A stretch of 64,000 nt of DNA from DATEDA01 sp963744255 (GTDB lineage Bacteria; Pseudomonadota; Gammaproteobacteria; Burkholderiales; SG8-39), in the NCBI GenBank assembly GCA_963744255.1, contig CAVUSZ010000001.1, forward strand, positions 96,308 through 160,307, read 5' to 3'. The notes below the pieces were generated by a model. That model saw nothing but the letters and a program-made list of their open reading frames with translations. It did not search any database and had not been told where the DNA came from. The translations under genes were made by a program, and so were the position numbers. The first letter of the stretch is position 1, and each line of letters begins with the position of its first letter. Of this stretch, positions 56,270-64,000 are shown in pieces.

Positions 56270-57415
56270 TCACGCGAGATCGGCCGACGCCTGCGCCTTC
56301 CGCAATTGCAGCGCGTAGACGTGCCGCGCCCGCAACCGTCGGTCGGTCACGATCTCGCTCAGCGCTGCCCCCACCACTGTCGCGACGCCCAGCAGCGGGA
56401 GGACGAGCGCGAGGCCCGGAACGCCGGCCACCGCACCACCGACGAACAGCATCAGCACGCTCACGAGCGGGTGCAGCTTGAGGCTCTTGCCCACGGTCGC
56501 CGGCAAGAATACGAAGTCGTCCAGCAGCCGCACGAATATGAACAGCATGATCGCCCAGTAGGCCATCTTCGGGTCCTGGGGAAAGTCGGTTGCCGCCACC
56601 AGCACTACGAGCAGGCAGCCCGCGATCGAGCCGACATACGGGACCCAGGCGAACACGGCCGCGATGAGCGCGAGCAGCCACGCGCCCGGCAGGCCGAGGG
56701 CCCACAGGCCCAGCCCCAGCGCGAGCGTGTCGAGCACGGTGAGCTTGATCAGCCCGGCGAAGTAGGAGCGGCCGGTCTGGTGCATCTGGTGCAGCAGGTC
56801 GAGCGTCTTCTCGAAATAGGCGTTGGGCACGGCGCGCGCGATGAAGCCGTGAAATCGCCGCCCGTCGCGCAGGAAGAAGAACGCGAAGAACGGCCCGAGC
56901 AGCGCCGCAGGCAACCACGCGAGGATGGACACCGCGAGCGGCTGCACTTGCCGCTCGACGAACGTGTTCGAGTAGTCGTTGAGCCAGGTGGTTACGCTGG
57001 CCGCCAGGCTGACGCGCGCGAGCGCCGACCAACGGGCCTCCAGCACCGCGAGCGTGCGCTCGAGTAGCGTCGCCCCGCCGCGCACATAACGCTCCACGCC
57101 GGCCTGCCAGTCCTCGGCGCGCCCGCCCGCCCAGGCGAGCAGGACCAGCGTCGCGACCATCAGCGCGATCAAGAACACGGAGGTCACGAGCGCCGCGGCG
57201 CCCTCGCGCGAGAGCCCGGCGTACATGAGCCGCCGCATCGGCGGGTACAGCGCGTACGACAGCACCAACGCCATCAGCGCCGGTACTACCAGCCACAGAA
57301 TGTGGTTGAGCGCGACGAGGAGGAGGCAGGTCGCGGCGAAGATGCCCGCCCACGCGACGGGGCCGGGACCGCTCGCGACTGTTTCCGAAGCCGGGGCGCC
57401 GTTGCCGGCGCTCAC
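56270..57415 (-). CDS. AI-2E/PerM-family transporter
   Basis: 381 residues with about seven or eight transmembrane helices. Family features: VVPALMALVLSYALYPPMRR, ALLGPFFAFFFLRDGRRFHG, FAGLIKLTVLDTLALGLGLW, and VPYVGSIAGCLLVVLVAATD. AI-2E transporters export autoinducer-like or other small molecules in some bacteria and act as Na+/H+ antiporters in others; substrate not readable. GTG start at 57415 overlaps the stop of the upstream cNMP-binding gene (GTGA), so the pair is translationally coupled and the upstream protein probably controls it. Confidence 0.85.
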   Translation of the reverse strand: MSAGNGAPASETVASGPGPVAWAGIFAATCLLLVALNHILWLVVPALMALVLSYALYPPMRRLMYAGLSREGAAALVTSVFLIALMVATLVLLAWAGGRAEDWQAGVERYVRGGATLLERTLAVLEARWSALARVSLAASVTTWLNDYSNTFVERQVQPLAVSILAWLPAALLGPFFAFFFLRDGRRFHGFIARAVPNAYFEKTLDLLHQMHQTGRSYFAGLIKLTVLDTLALGLGLWALGLPGAWLLALIAAVFAWVPYVGSIAGCLLVVLVAATDFPQDPKMAYWAIMLFIFVRLLDDFVFLPATVGKSLKLHPLVSVLMLFVGGAVAGVPGLALVLPLLGVATVVGAALSEIVTDRRLRARHVYALQLRKAQASADLA

Positions 57416-57885
57416 AGGTGTTGCTCGGTGCTCTGGCCGAGGACCGCACCCCGCAGCCGCCGGCCGAGGTGGCGCGAGAGCTGGAGCAGAATCCTGTTCG
57501 CGACCTTGGCCTCGGTGTCGAGGAGGGACAGGAAATCGCTGCCGAAGAAAACGGCGAGCCGGCACGGCTCGAGCGCCCGCGCCTGCGCGGCGCGCGGCGC
57601 ACTGTCGAGCAGTGCGAGCTCGCCAAAGAAGCTGCCGGCGGCGAGCTCCGCGATCGCGCTGTCCGGGCGGCCCTGGCGGCAGATGAGCACGCGGCCGGTG
57701 CGCACGATGTAGAGCGCGTTCCCGTCCTCGCCTTCGTCGAAGATCACCTCCCCGGCGAGATACTCCCGTTCGTGGAGCACGCCCTGCACGATCTTGAGCT
57801 CGCGCGCCGACAGGTCGGCGAACAGCGACAGCGCCCTGAGATCTTCGAGCTGGCTGTCGGGAGCAGGGCGGAGGAAGCCGAGCAT
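57412..57885 (-). CDS. cyclic-nucleotide-binding domain protein coupled to the AI-2E-family transporter
   Basis: 157 residues, one cNMP-binding beta-roll: LADLSARELKIVQGVLHERE, GEVIFDEGEDGNALYIVRTG, then FFGELALLDSAPRAAQARAL in the phosphate-binding cassette. The cassette has the GEL and a PRAA instead of the PRSA seen in cAMP binders, so ligand binding is uncertain. No helix-turn-helix. The four-base overlap with the transporter suggests a cytoplasmic regulatory partner of that membrane protein. Confidence 0.8.
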   Translation of the reverse strand: MLGFLRPAPDSQLEDLRALSLFADLSARELKIVQGVLHEREYLAGEVIFDEGEDGNALYIVRTGRVLICRQGRPDSAIAELAAGSFFGELALLDSAPRAAQARALEPCRLAVFFGSDFLSLLDTEAKVANRILLQLSRHLGRRLRGAVLGQSTEQHL

Positions 57886-58080
57886 GGGCTAGTCCGGAGA
57901 CGTGCGGGGCACGTTTGACGGAGATTTTACGGCGCGGCTACCGGATCGGGCGCGAGCGTCCGAGGGCGGTGGCCGTGAGTCCGACAGACGCCCCTGCGGA
58001 TGCCCCGCAGCCAGTGTGGTCGCGACCGAAACGAGGCGGCCGCGTCAACGCACGGCGCCCGTCTTCTGACTCTCGTCGCC

Positions 58081-58227
58081 TCAAGACGCGCTTTCCTTGC
58101 TCGACCTGTTGATGTACGGGTTCTCCTGGCACCCCCGTGCATTGGACACGCCGGAACACACTCCCGCGTCGATCGGAACAAGCGTGCACCCCGACAACAA
58201 CAGCAGCAGCAGCAACACATAGCGCAT
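58081..58227 (-). CDS. tiny lipoprotein with a leucine-repeat signal peptide
   Basis: 48 residues: MRYVLLLLLLLSGC, with lipobox LSGC and a leucine run encoded by tandem CTG/TTG codons, then TLVPIDAGVCSGVSNARGCQ and ENPYINRSS. Two further cysteines could form a disulfide. GAGGGG upstream of the ATG at 58227. Function unknown. Confidence 0.65.
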   Translation of the reverse strand: MRYVLLLLLLLSGCTLVPIDAGVCSGVSNARGCQENPYINRSSKESAS

Positions 58228-58318
58228 CGGAATCCCCTCGGTGGAGAGCCAACAGTCTATTCGATCAGGGCCATGCTGCCGTGCGTTTGTGCCGGCTGCG
58301 CGCGGAAACCCGCCGCGC

Positions 58319-59737
58319 TCAGCCCGGTACGTTCTCCGCCGGACCCCGCGCGCGCGGGCGACCGAACGCGAGCAACCCGACGGCACCCGCGAACGCGAGC
58401 ACGGCGCCGGCCCTGAGCACGATATCGAGCGCGCGCTCGTCGGAAGCCGCCTTGCTCGCCGACCCGCTCAGCAAATCGAGCACGCTCGCCGCGATCGCGA
58501 CCCCGACCGCGCCCAGCATGACGAGCGAGGTCAGCGTGATCCCGGAGGCGGCCCCGGCGAGCGATGGTGGCACGACGGCCTGGGTTGCCACATTCGCGAG
58601 CGCCCACCCGAGCCCCAACCCGATGCCGGTGACGAGGAAAAGCGGCGTATACAACCACAGCGATTCGACAGCGGTAAGCGCCACGATGCCGGCGCTGCTG
58701 ATGAGCATGCCGGTCGCCATCAGCCGGTCGGCGGGAAATCGCTCGGCAAGCTGCCCGGAGTAGTAGCTCGCCGCGCCCGCCCCGGCAGAGAGCGCTAGAA
58801 ACACCAGTCCCGAGTCGAACGGCGACAACCCGCGCGCCTGTTGCAGGTAGAGCGCCGAGAACACCGCGACGAAACAGAACACGACGTTCGAAAGCGATCC
58901 GGCCAGGAGCACCGCGTCGAACGCCCGGTTGCGGAAGAGCCCGAGGTCGACGAGCGGCGCGGGGACGCGCGACTCGATTGCGACGAACAGCGCGAGCAGG
59001 GCGATCCCGCCGGCGAGCGTGCCGATGGTCGCCGCCGAGCCCCAGCCCCAGCTCTCGCCCTTGTCGAACGCCAGGCTGATGCAGACCAGCGCGGCGGTGA
59101 TGGCGAGCACGCCGGGGACGTCGATGCGGCGATCGGCAGTCTCGTCGCGCGTCTCCGCGACGTAGCGCAGCATGAGCACGACCGCGACGATGCAGAACGG
59201 CACGTTGACGAAGAACACGCCGCGCCAGCTCAGATACTCGGAGAAGGTGCCGCCTACGAACGGACCGAGCGCGGTACCGATGGCCGCGAAGCCGAGCACG
59301 ATGCCGATCGCACGGCCCTGGCGTGCGCCGGTGAACGTGCTCGACGCGACGGCGATCGCGACCGGAAAGATCAGCGCTGCGCCGACACCGTGCACGACGC
59401 GGGCGGCGATCAGCCAGGTCTCGGTGGGCGCGACGCCGCAGACCACGGACAGCACCCCGAACAAGACGAGGCCCAGAACGATGATCCTGCGGCGCCCGAA
59501 GATGTCGGCGAGGCGTCCGGCGGTGATCATCAGGGCGCCGATCGAAAGCATGTATCCGCTGACGACCCATTGCAGGTCGGTCGTGGGGACCCCGAACTCG
59601 CGGGCGATGGCAGGCAGCGCCAGGTTCAGCGCGAACCAGTCCATCTGCACGATGAGCATCGAGATCGCGCACGCGGCGATGACGAGCTGCTCGGAACGGG
59701 AGAACCGCAGGGAATCGGAGGCGCCGGAGGGTTCCAT
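58319..59737 (-). CDS. MFS transporter, DHA2 (14-helix) drug-efflux type
   Basis: About 472 residues, fourteen predicted helices. Motif A between helices 2 and 3 is GRLADIFGRRRIIVLG; motif C is in GFAAIGTALGPFVGG; DWFALNLALPAIAREFGV opens the first helix pair as in EmrB-like exporters. A proton-driven exporter of toxic compounds is likely. I prefer the ATG at 59737; an in-frame TTG at 59752 is possible. It follows ccmI by 23 bases but belongs to a different function. No regulator beside it. Confidence 0.85.
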   Translation of the reverse strand: MEPSGASDSLRFSRSEQLVIAACAISMLIVQMDWFALNLALPAIAREFGVPTTDLQWVVSGYMLSIGALMITAGRLADIFGRRRIIVLGLVLFGVLSVVCGVAPTETWLIAARVVHGVGAALIFPVAIAVASSTFTGARQGRAIGIVLGFAAIGTALGPFVGGTFSEYLSWRGVFFVNVPFCIVAVVLMLRYVAETRDETADRRIDVPGVLAITAALVCISLAFDKGESWGWGSAATIGTLAGGIALLALFVAIESRVPAPLVDLGLFRNRAFDAVLLAGSLSNVVFCFVAVFSALYLQQARGLSPFDSGLVFLALSAGAGAASYYSGQLAERFPADRLMATGMLISSAGIVALTAVESLWLYTPLFLVTGIGLGLGWALANVATQAVVPPSLAGAASGITLTSLVMLGAVGVAIAASVLDLLSGSASKAASDERALDIVLRAGAVLAFAGAVGLLAFGRPRARGPAENVPG

Positions 59738-59760
59738 GCGGGGATCGGCCAACCGCCCCT

Positions 59761-60996
59761 TCAGGGTAGCGCGCTGTCGATGACGACCGTCACGCCCTTC
59801 GCGCCGACCTTCACCGGCTTGGAGAGACCCGCGAGGTCGCCGCTCTTGGGTGTGGCGTCGCCGGTCTTCGAAATCCGCGCGCCGACGACGACCTCGGGAA
59901 AGCTCGAGAGCTTCATGTTCGGCGCCATCGCCATCGAATCGTCGAGCGCGAACTCGAACGGCAGGTCCTTCACCTGCTTGCGGAGGATCGCGAGCGGCAT
60001 GCGCGGGCCCTCGGCCGCGCGCGCGAACACGAACACGGTGTCGGTCGGCGCCACCTTGCCCTTCAGGCTCGCGCCGAGCGCCACGGTTCCGGCGACGCCT
60101 GCGGTAGGCGCTGCGGTGATTGAAGGCACGGCGGGCTGGGCGCCCGGCGAGAGTCCGCCGAGCTCGCGTGCCTCGGCGATGCTGGCGGCGATCGATTGCG
60201 CGATGGGCGAATCGGCCGGCGCGGTCACGCGCAGCTTCTCCCAGAGCGCCACCGCGGCCCGGTAGTCCTTGCGGTTGAACGCGTCGGTGCCGGCGAGCGC
60301 GAGCGCCTTCCAGTTCGTCGGGTCGAGCTGCAGGGCGCGCTTGACCAGTGCCATCGGCTTGCCGGCGAGGTTGCCGCCCGCCGCGGTCGCCAGGGTGTCG
60401 GCGTAGTCGGCGAGAAGCCCGGGTTCGTTCGGCGCGAGCCTCACGGCGCGCTCGTAGGCCCTGGCGGCATCGTCGAAGCGCTTCATGACGTAGTACGAGC
60501 GTGCGAGCACCACCCAGCCCTCGAGATTCTCAGGCTCGTTCTCGAGGCGAGCGGCCAGGTCAGCGACCATCTTCTCGACCTGCTCGCGCGCGAGCTCGTG
60601 CCCGCCGCCCGCCGCGCGCGGCTCGGCCTGCGGGCCGAGCGCTGTCGGTGAGCCGACGGCGAGATAAAGCAGCACCGCGGCGACGGGGATCACGCCGGCG
60701 AAACTAGCGGCAACCCAGGGAGTACCGCGCTGTACCGCGTTTCGCGCGCCGGGGTCGCCGTCGACCTCCTCGAGCACGCGCCGCTCCAGCTCCTGCTTCG
60801 CCTGCGTGTAATGCTCGGCGGTAATCGCGCCACGCGAACGATCGGCGTCGAGCTCCCGCAGCTGGTCGCGCAGGATCGCGACGTTCGACCGGTCGCGGTC
60901 GATCACCTCGTCGCGGCGCTGGCGCAGCAGCGGCACCAGCACCCACGCGACCGCGGCGGCCACCATCGCGGTGGCGATCGCGGCGAACCCGATCAC
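59761..60996 (-). CDS. ccmI: cytochrome c-type biogenesis protein CcmI (CycH)
   Basis: 411 residues. Two transmembrane helices (about 3-20 and 95-115) separated by a cytoplasmic coiled-coil segment (DEVIDRDRSNVAILRDQLRE, ELDADRSRGAITAEHYTQAK), then TPR-like repeats (EGWVVLARSYYVMKRFDDAA; AYERAVRLAPNEPGLLADYA) and a C-terminal beta-rich domain. Chaperones apocytochrome c for heme ligation. GTG start overlaps the ccmH stop (GTGA). Confidence 0.92.
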   Translation of the reverse strand: MIGFAAIATAMVAAAVAWVLVPLLRQRRDEVIDRDRSNVAILRDQLRELDADRSRGAITAEHYTQAKQELERRVLEEVDGDPGARNAVQRGTPWVAASFAGVIPVAAVLLYLAVGSPTALGPQAEPRAAGGGHELAREQVEKMVADLAARLENEPENLEGWVVLARSYYVMKRFDDAARAYERAVRLAPNEPGLLADYADTLATAAGGNLAGKPMALVKRALQLDPTNWKALALAGTDAFNRKDYRAAVALWEKLRVTAPADSPIAQSIAASIAEARELGGLSPGAQPAVPSITAAPTAGVAGTVALGASLKGKVAPTDTVFVFARAAEGPRMPLAILRKQVKDLPFEFALDDSMAMAPNMKLSSFPEVVVGARISKTGDATPKSGDLAGLSKPVKVGAKGVTVVIDSALP

Positions 60997-61493
60997 AGCG
61001 TGCCCCGCCCGGTCTTGCCCGCGAGGAGCGCCTCGGCACGCCTGCGCTCCTCGTCGGTCAGCGGGCGCTCCTCCGGCGCGCGGTTGCGATCGCGCACCGC
61101 GCGCCGCATGACCGCGAAGCCGGCGACGGCGAGGAGCGCCGGCCCCAGCCAGAGCGCGAGCGTCGACGCCTTGAAGGGCGGGCTGTAGAGAACGAAGTCG
61201 CCGTAACGGGCGGTCATGAAATCCAAGATCTCACGGTCAGACTTGCCGGCCGCGATCTGCTCGCCGATCTGGCGCCGGAGATCGACCGCGAGCTCGGCGT
61301 TCGAGTCGGCGATCGATTGGTTCTGGCAGACCAGGCAGCGCAGCTTCTCGGCGAGATCGACCGCCCGCTCGGCCGCGACGGGGTCCTGCGCGGTGGGCAC
61401 GGCGTCCTTGGCGGGCGCACCAAGCGGCGCGAGCGCGAGACCCAGCGCGAAAACTACGGCGAAGATGACGTTAGCAGTCGGCACGCGATGCAT
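60993..61493 (-). CDS. ccmH: cytochrome c maturation thiol-oxidoreductase CcmH
   Basis: 166 residues. Signal anchor at residues 8-28, the redox motif LRCLVCQNQSI with C53 and C56 in the periplasmic domain, ELAVDLRRQIGEQIAAGKSD and a C-terminal transmembrane helix (ALWLGPALLAVAGFAVM). Reduces apocytochrome c cysteines for heme attachment. Start chosen at 61493; the frame is open upstream across the ccmF end. In most System I operons ccmG lies between ccmF and ccmH; here the gap is only 19 bases. Confidence 0.93.
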   Translation of the reverse strand: MHRVPTANVIFAVVFALGLALAPLGAPAKDAVPTAQDPVAAERAVDLAEKLRCLVCQNQSIADSNAELAVDLRRQIGEQIAAGKSDREILDFMTARYGDFVLYSPPFKASTLALWLGPALLAVAGFAVMRRAVRDRNRAPEERPLTDEERRRAEALLAGKTGRGTL

Positions 61494-61512
61494 GGCGCGA
61501 GCCCGGTCGCAC

Positions 61513-63495
61513 TCAGCCGGCGGGCGCGGCGACACCCTTCGGCGCCGGGTCCTCGTCGCGGACCTTGACGCGGTAGCGGCGATCGCTGATCGCGAGAATG
61601 CCACCGAGCGCCATGAGAATGCAGCCGAACCAGATCCAGGTCACGAACGGCTTGTGGTAGATCCGCACGCTCCACGCGCCGTCAGCGACCGGCTCGCCGA
61701 GCGAAACGTACAGGTCGCCGAAGGGACCGGTATCGATCGCCGCCTCGGTCATGGGCATCTGCTGCGCGTCGTAAATGCGCTTTTCCGGGTGCAGCGTGCG
61801 GACGTGCTTGCCGTCGCGGCTCACGTCGACCGAGCCGCGCATGGCGCGGAAGTTCGGGCCGCGGATATCGCGGGTGCCGTCGAACCGGAAGGTATAGCCC
61901 GCGACCGCCAGCGTATCGCCGATGCCCATGCGCACGTCGCGCTCGGTCTCGTAGCTCTTGACCACCGTCACGCCGACGATGGCGACCGCAACGCCGAGAT
62001 GCGCGAGCGTCATGCCCCAGAACGAGCGCGGTTGGCTCGCGAGCCGCGCGAGGGGGCTGCCGCGGGCGTTGCGGGTCCGCTCGGCTACGTTCACCACCGT
62101 CGCGGCTGCGATCCACAGCGCAAGCAACAGGCCGAAGCTGGCGAGCGGCGTCCACTTGCCGGCGGCGAAGGGGACGACGAGCGCGGTAACGAAGCTCACG
62201 CCCAGCGCCCACTTGAGCCGCGTCCAAAGGTCGGGAAGCGTGGCCTGCTTCCACCGCGCGAGCGGGCCGATTCCCATCATGAACACGAGCGGCGTCATGA
62301 TCGGCACGAACACCGCGTCGAAATAGGGCGGCCCCACCGAAATCTTGGTCTGGCCCCCGCTCAGCGCGTCGAGGACGAGCGGGTACAGCGTCCCGAGCAG
62401 AACCGAAGCCGCGGCAACGACGAGCAGCACATTGTTCACGAGCAGCATCGACTCGCGCGACACCGGCTCGAACCTGCCGCCGCCGCCGACGCGCGGCGCA
62501 CGCAGCGCGAAGAGGACGAGCGAGCCGCCGATGACCAGCGTCAGAAACGCGAGGATGAACATCCCGCGCCGCGGATCGGTGGCGAACGTGTGCACCGAGG
62601 TGAGCACGCCGGAGCGGACGAGGAATGTCCCGAGGAGCGACAGCGAGAAGGCGAGGATCGCGAGCAGCACCGTCCAGCTCTTGAAGGCGCCGCGCTTCTC
62701 GGTCACGGCGAGCGAGTGCACGAGTGCCGTCCCGACCAGCCACGGCATGAAGGACGCGTTCTCGACCGGGTCCCAGAACCACCAGCCGCCCCACCCGAGC
62801 TCGTAGTAAGCCCACCAGCTTCCGAGCATGATCCCGACGGTGAGGAAGCACCATGCCGCCGTCGTCCACGGACGCGACCAGCGCGCCCAGGTGGCGTCCA
62901 GCCGTCCGCCGAGTAGGGCTGCGATCGCGAATGCGAACGCGACCGAGAAGCCGACATAGCCCATGTAGAGCATCGGCGGGTGGAAGACCATTCCGGGGTC
63001 CTGCAGCAGCGGGTTGAGGTCGCGCCCATCGGGCGCCGGCGGGAAGAGCCGGTCGAACGGGTTCGAGGTCGTCAGCATGAACAGCAGGAACCCGGCGTTG
63101 ACGAGCCCCATCACTCCGAGCACCCGCGCCGCCATCTCGTCGGGAAGATGCCGGCTGAAGATCGAGACCGCCACCGTCCAGACCGCGAGCATCAGCACCC
63201 ACAGGAGCAGCGATCCCTCGTGCGAGCCCCAGCTCGCGGCGACGCGATAGGGCAACGGCAGCCGAGAGTTCGAATTGGTCGCGACGTTCAGGACGGAGAA
63301 GTCGTTGTTGACGAACGAGGCGACCAGGCACCCGGCCGCTACAGCGACGAACACGAACTGTCCTTGGGCCACCGGACGCGCGAGCGCCATCCAGCTTGCG
63401 ATGCGCGAGTGCGCGCCGACCAGCGGCACCGTGCCCTGGACGCCTGCGAGCAGGAGCGCGAGGACGAGTGCGAACTGGCCGATCTCGGGAATCAT
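61513..63495 (-). CDS. ccmF: heme lyase component CcmF
   Basis: 660 residues, about fifteen transmembrane helices. The tryptophan-rich heme-handling motif GWGGWWFWDPVENASFMPWL lies near residue 240, with histidine-bearing loops around it (MVFHPPMLYMGYVG; HSLAVTEKRGAF). The C-terminal periplasmic domain (TYPEKRIYDA-type HPEKRIYDAQQMPMTEAAID) is normal for CcmF. Ligates heme to apocytochrome c together with CcmH and CcmI. First gene of ccmF-ccmH-ccmI on this strand in the window. Confidence 0.95.
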   Translation of the reverse strand: MIPEIGQFALVLALLLAGVQGTVPLVGAHSRIASWMALARPVAQGQFVFVAVAAGCLVASFVNNDFSVLNVATNSNSRLPLPYRVAASWGSHEGSLLLWVLMLAVWTVAVSIFSRHLPDEMAARVLGVMGLVNAGFLLFMLTTSNPFDRLFPPAPDGRDLNPLLQDPGMVFHPPMLYMGYVGFSVAFAFAIAALLGGRLDATWARWSRPWTTAAWCFLTVGIMLGSWWAYYELGWGGWWFWDPVENASFMPWLVGTALVHSLAVTEKRGAFKSWTVLLAILAFSLSLLGTFLVRSGVLTSVHTFATDPRRGMFILAFLTLVIGGSLVLFALRAPRVGGGGRFEPVSRESMLLVNNVLLVVAAASVLLGTLYPLVLDALSGGQTKISVGPPYFDAVFVPIMTPLVFMMGIGPLARWKQATLPDLWTRLKWALGVSFVTALVVPFAAGKWTPLASFGLLLALWIAAATVVNVAERTRNARGSPLARLASQPRSFWGMTLAHLGVAVAIVGVTVVKSYETERDVRMGIGDTLAVAGYTFRFDGTRDIRGPNFRAMRGSVDVSRDGKHVRTLHPEKRIYDAQQMPMTEAAIDTGPFGDLYVSLGEPVADGAWSVRIYHKPFVTWIWFGCILMALGGILAISDRRYRVKVRDEDPAPKGVAAPAG

Positions 63496-63592
63496 GCCCG
63501 CACCCTACCGCAAGTCCGCGCCACCTGTCTCGCCGCCTGCGGCATGGGCTTCCCGCAAAAACGGCGCCGGGCTGGACACCGCGCGAAAAGGG

Positions 63593-63629
63593 CAGCGGGG
63601 TGGTGGACGGTCTGTCCACCACCCCGCTG
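63593..63629 (-). terminator. strong hairpin upstream of ccmF
   Basis: Perfect 16-bp stem CAGCGGGGTGGTGGAC (63593-63608) with GTCCACCACCCCGCTG (63614-63629), five-base loop. Read on the minus strand it is followed by CCCTTTT. It probably ends the transcript of the gene at 63669-63920, separating it from ccmF. Confidence 0.6.
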
Positions 63630-63668
63630 GTCCGACTCGTCCGATAGGACTTTCGCCCTCTCCGTCTG

Positions 63669-63920
63669 TCAGGCCGCCTCGCGCTCGAGCTCCGGCGTGG
63701 CGATCTCGCCGGTTACGACCGCCGTGGCCTCCGCCGACGTGTCGGGAACGACGACGCGCGGGCTGTACGAGGTGTTGACGCGCTGGTAGACGCGCCGCGG
63801 GCGCTCGGCGCAAAAGCGGTAACCTTCTTTCACCGGCTTCCCGCAGAACGCCAGGAACCCGTGCTCGTCCTTCTCGCCGCCGTGGAACTGGCACTTGCGC
63901 GCCGGCATGTCGATGACCAT
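63669..63920 (-). CDS. small cysteine/histidine-rich protein, GcrA-like motif
   Basis: 83 residues. MPARKCQFHGGEKDEHGFLA then FCGKPVKEGYRFCAERPRRV: spacing of Cys and His (C-x2-H ... FCG ... FC-x-E) resembles the zinc-binding C-terminal motif of GcrA-type proteins, but the N-terminal DNA-binding part of GcrA is absent. The rest is polar (VVVPDTSAEATAVVTGEIAT). AAGGAAA precedes the ATG at 63920. Function unknown; a small metal-binding regulator is a guess. Sequence beyond 63920 shows nothing else before the window ends. Confidence 0.55.
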   Translation of the reverse strand: MVIDMPARKCQFHGGEKDEHGFLAFCGKPVKEGYRFCAERPRRVYQRVNTSYSPRVVVPDTSAEATAVVTGEIATPELEREAA

Positions 63921-64000
63921 CGCTTTTCCTTCGGTTAACCTCGAACCGATAGCTGACGCCCTCGGGGCTCGCGAGTTCCCGGGCGGCCGCCTTTTAGAGG

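Overview
This window looks like chromosome of a GC-rich betaproteobacterium (Burkholderiales/Rhodocyclales-like). The evidence is a TctB-TctA-Bug tricarboxylate transport cluster, a pyruvate dehydrogenase complex whose E3 subunit carries lipoyl domains, a class I phaC-phaA-phaB polyhydroxybutyrate (PHB) set, a MaeB-type malic enzyme and System I cytochrome c maturation genes. All calls rest on reading the sequence; no database search was run.

Layout. 0-2.6 kb: two small envelope proteins, an orphan ModA-like binding protein and a convergent AAA+ ATPase. 2.8-6.6 kb: a DAHP synthase gene behind a readable phenylalanine attenuator, followed by a translationally coupled GT39 glycosyltransferase and a UbiA-family prenyl-phosphate phosphoribosyltransferase. 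6.7-11.2 kb: a stand-alone cyclic-nucleotide-binding protein, the tctB-tctA-bug cluster and a UbiE-like methyltransferase. 11.2-28.3 kb: sugar-acid catabolism, with KDG kinase, AraC and LysR regulators, non-phosphorylating GapN, pyruvate kinase, enolase, Edd, Eda, phosphoglycerate mutase, a 2-hydroxyacid dehydrogenase, gluconokinase, two orphan TRAP receptors and an ABC receptor. 28.3-44.8 kb: AceE-AceF-Lpd, MaeB, DctA, NDH-2, PhaC, PhaA, PhaB and a phasin-like protein. From 44.9 kb to the end every convincing gene is on the minus strand: liv permeases; a gene-poor accessory stretch (47-55.2 kb) with parts of a polysaccharide locus, an integrase remnant and the 3' half of a tRNA-Thr; then an AI-2E-family transporter, an MFS exporter and ccmF-ccmH-ccmI.

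How it fits together. The 11-44 kb block encodes, almost contiguously on the plus strand, a route from gluconate or KDG to PHB. Gluconokinase, Edd and Eda give pyruvate and glyceraldehyde-3-phosphate. GapN makes 3-phosphoglycerate and NADPH without phosphoglycerate kinase. GpmA, Eno and Pyk give the second pyruvate, PDH gives two acetyl-CoA, and PhaA/PhaB/PhaC polymerise them. On paper one GapN NADPH per gluconate equals the one NADPH that PhaB needs, and NDH-2 can take the PDH NADH. This is inference from gene content.

Caution. Seven otherwise full-length genes (397, gltI-like, dctA, phaA, phaB, livM, livH) each carry one single-base frameshift, several in short G/C runs. Each restores a normal-length protein when corrected, so assembly error is at least as likely as real inactivation. 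The integrase, the SDR fragment, the MBOAT fragment and probably the deacetylase are genuinely truncated.
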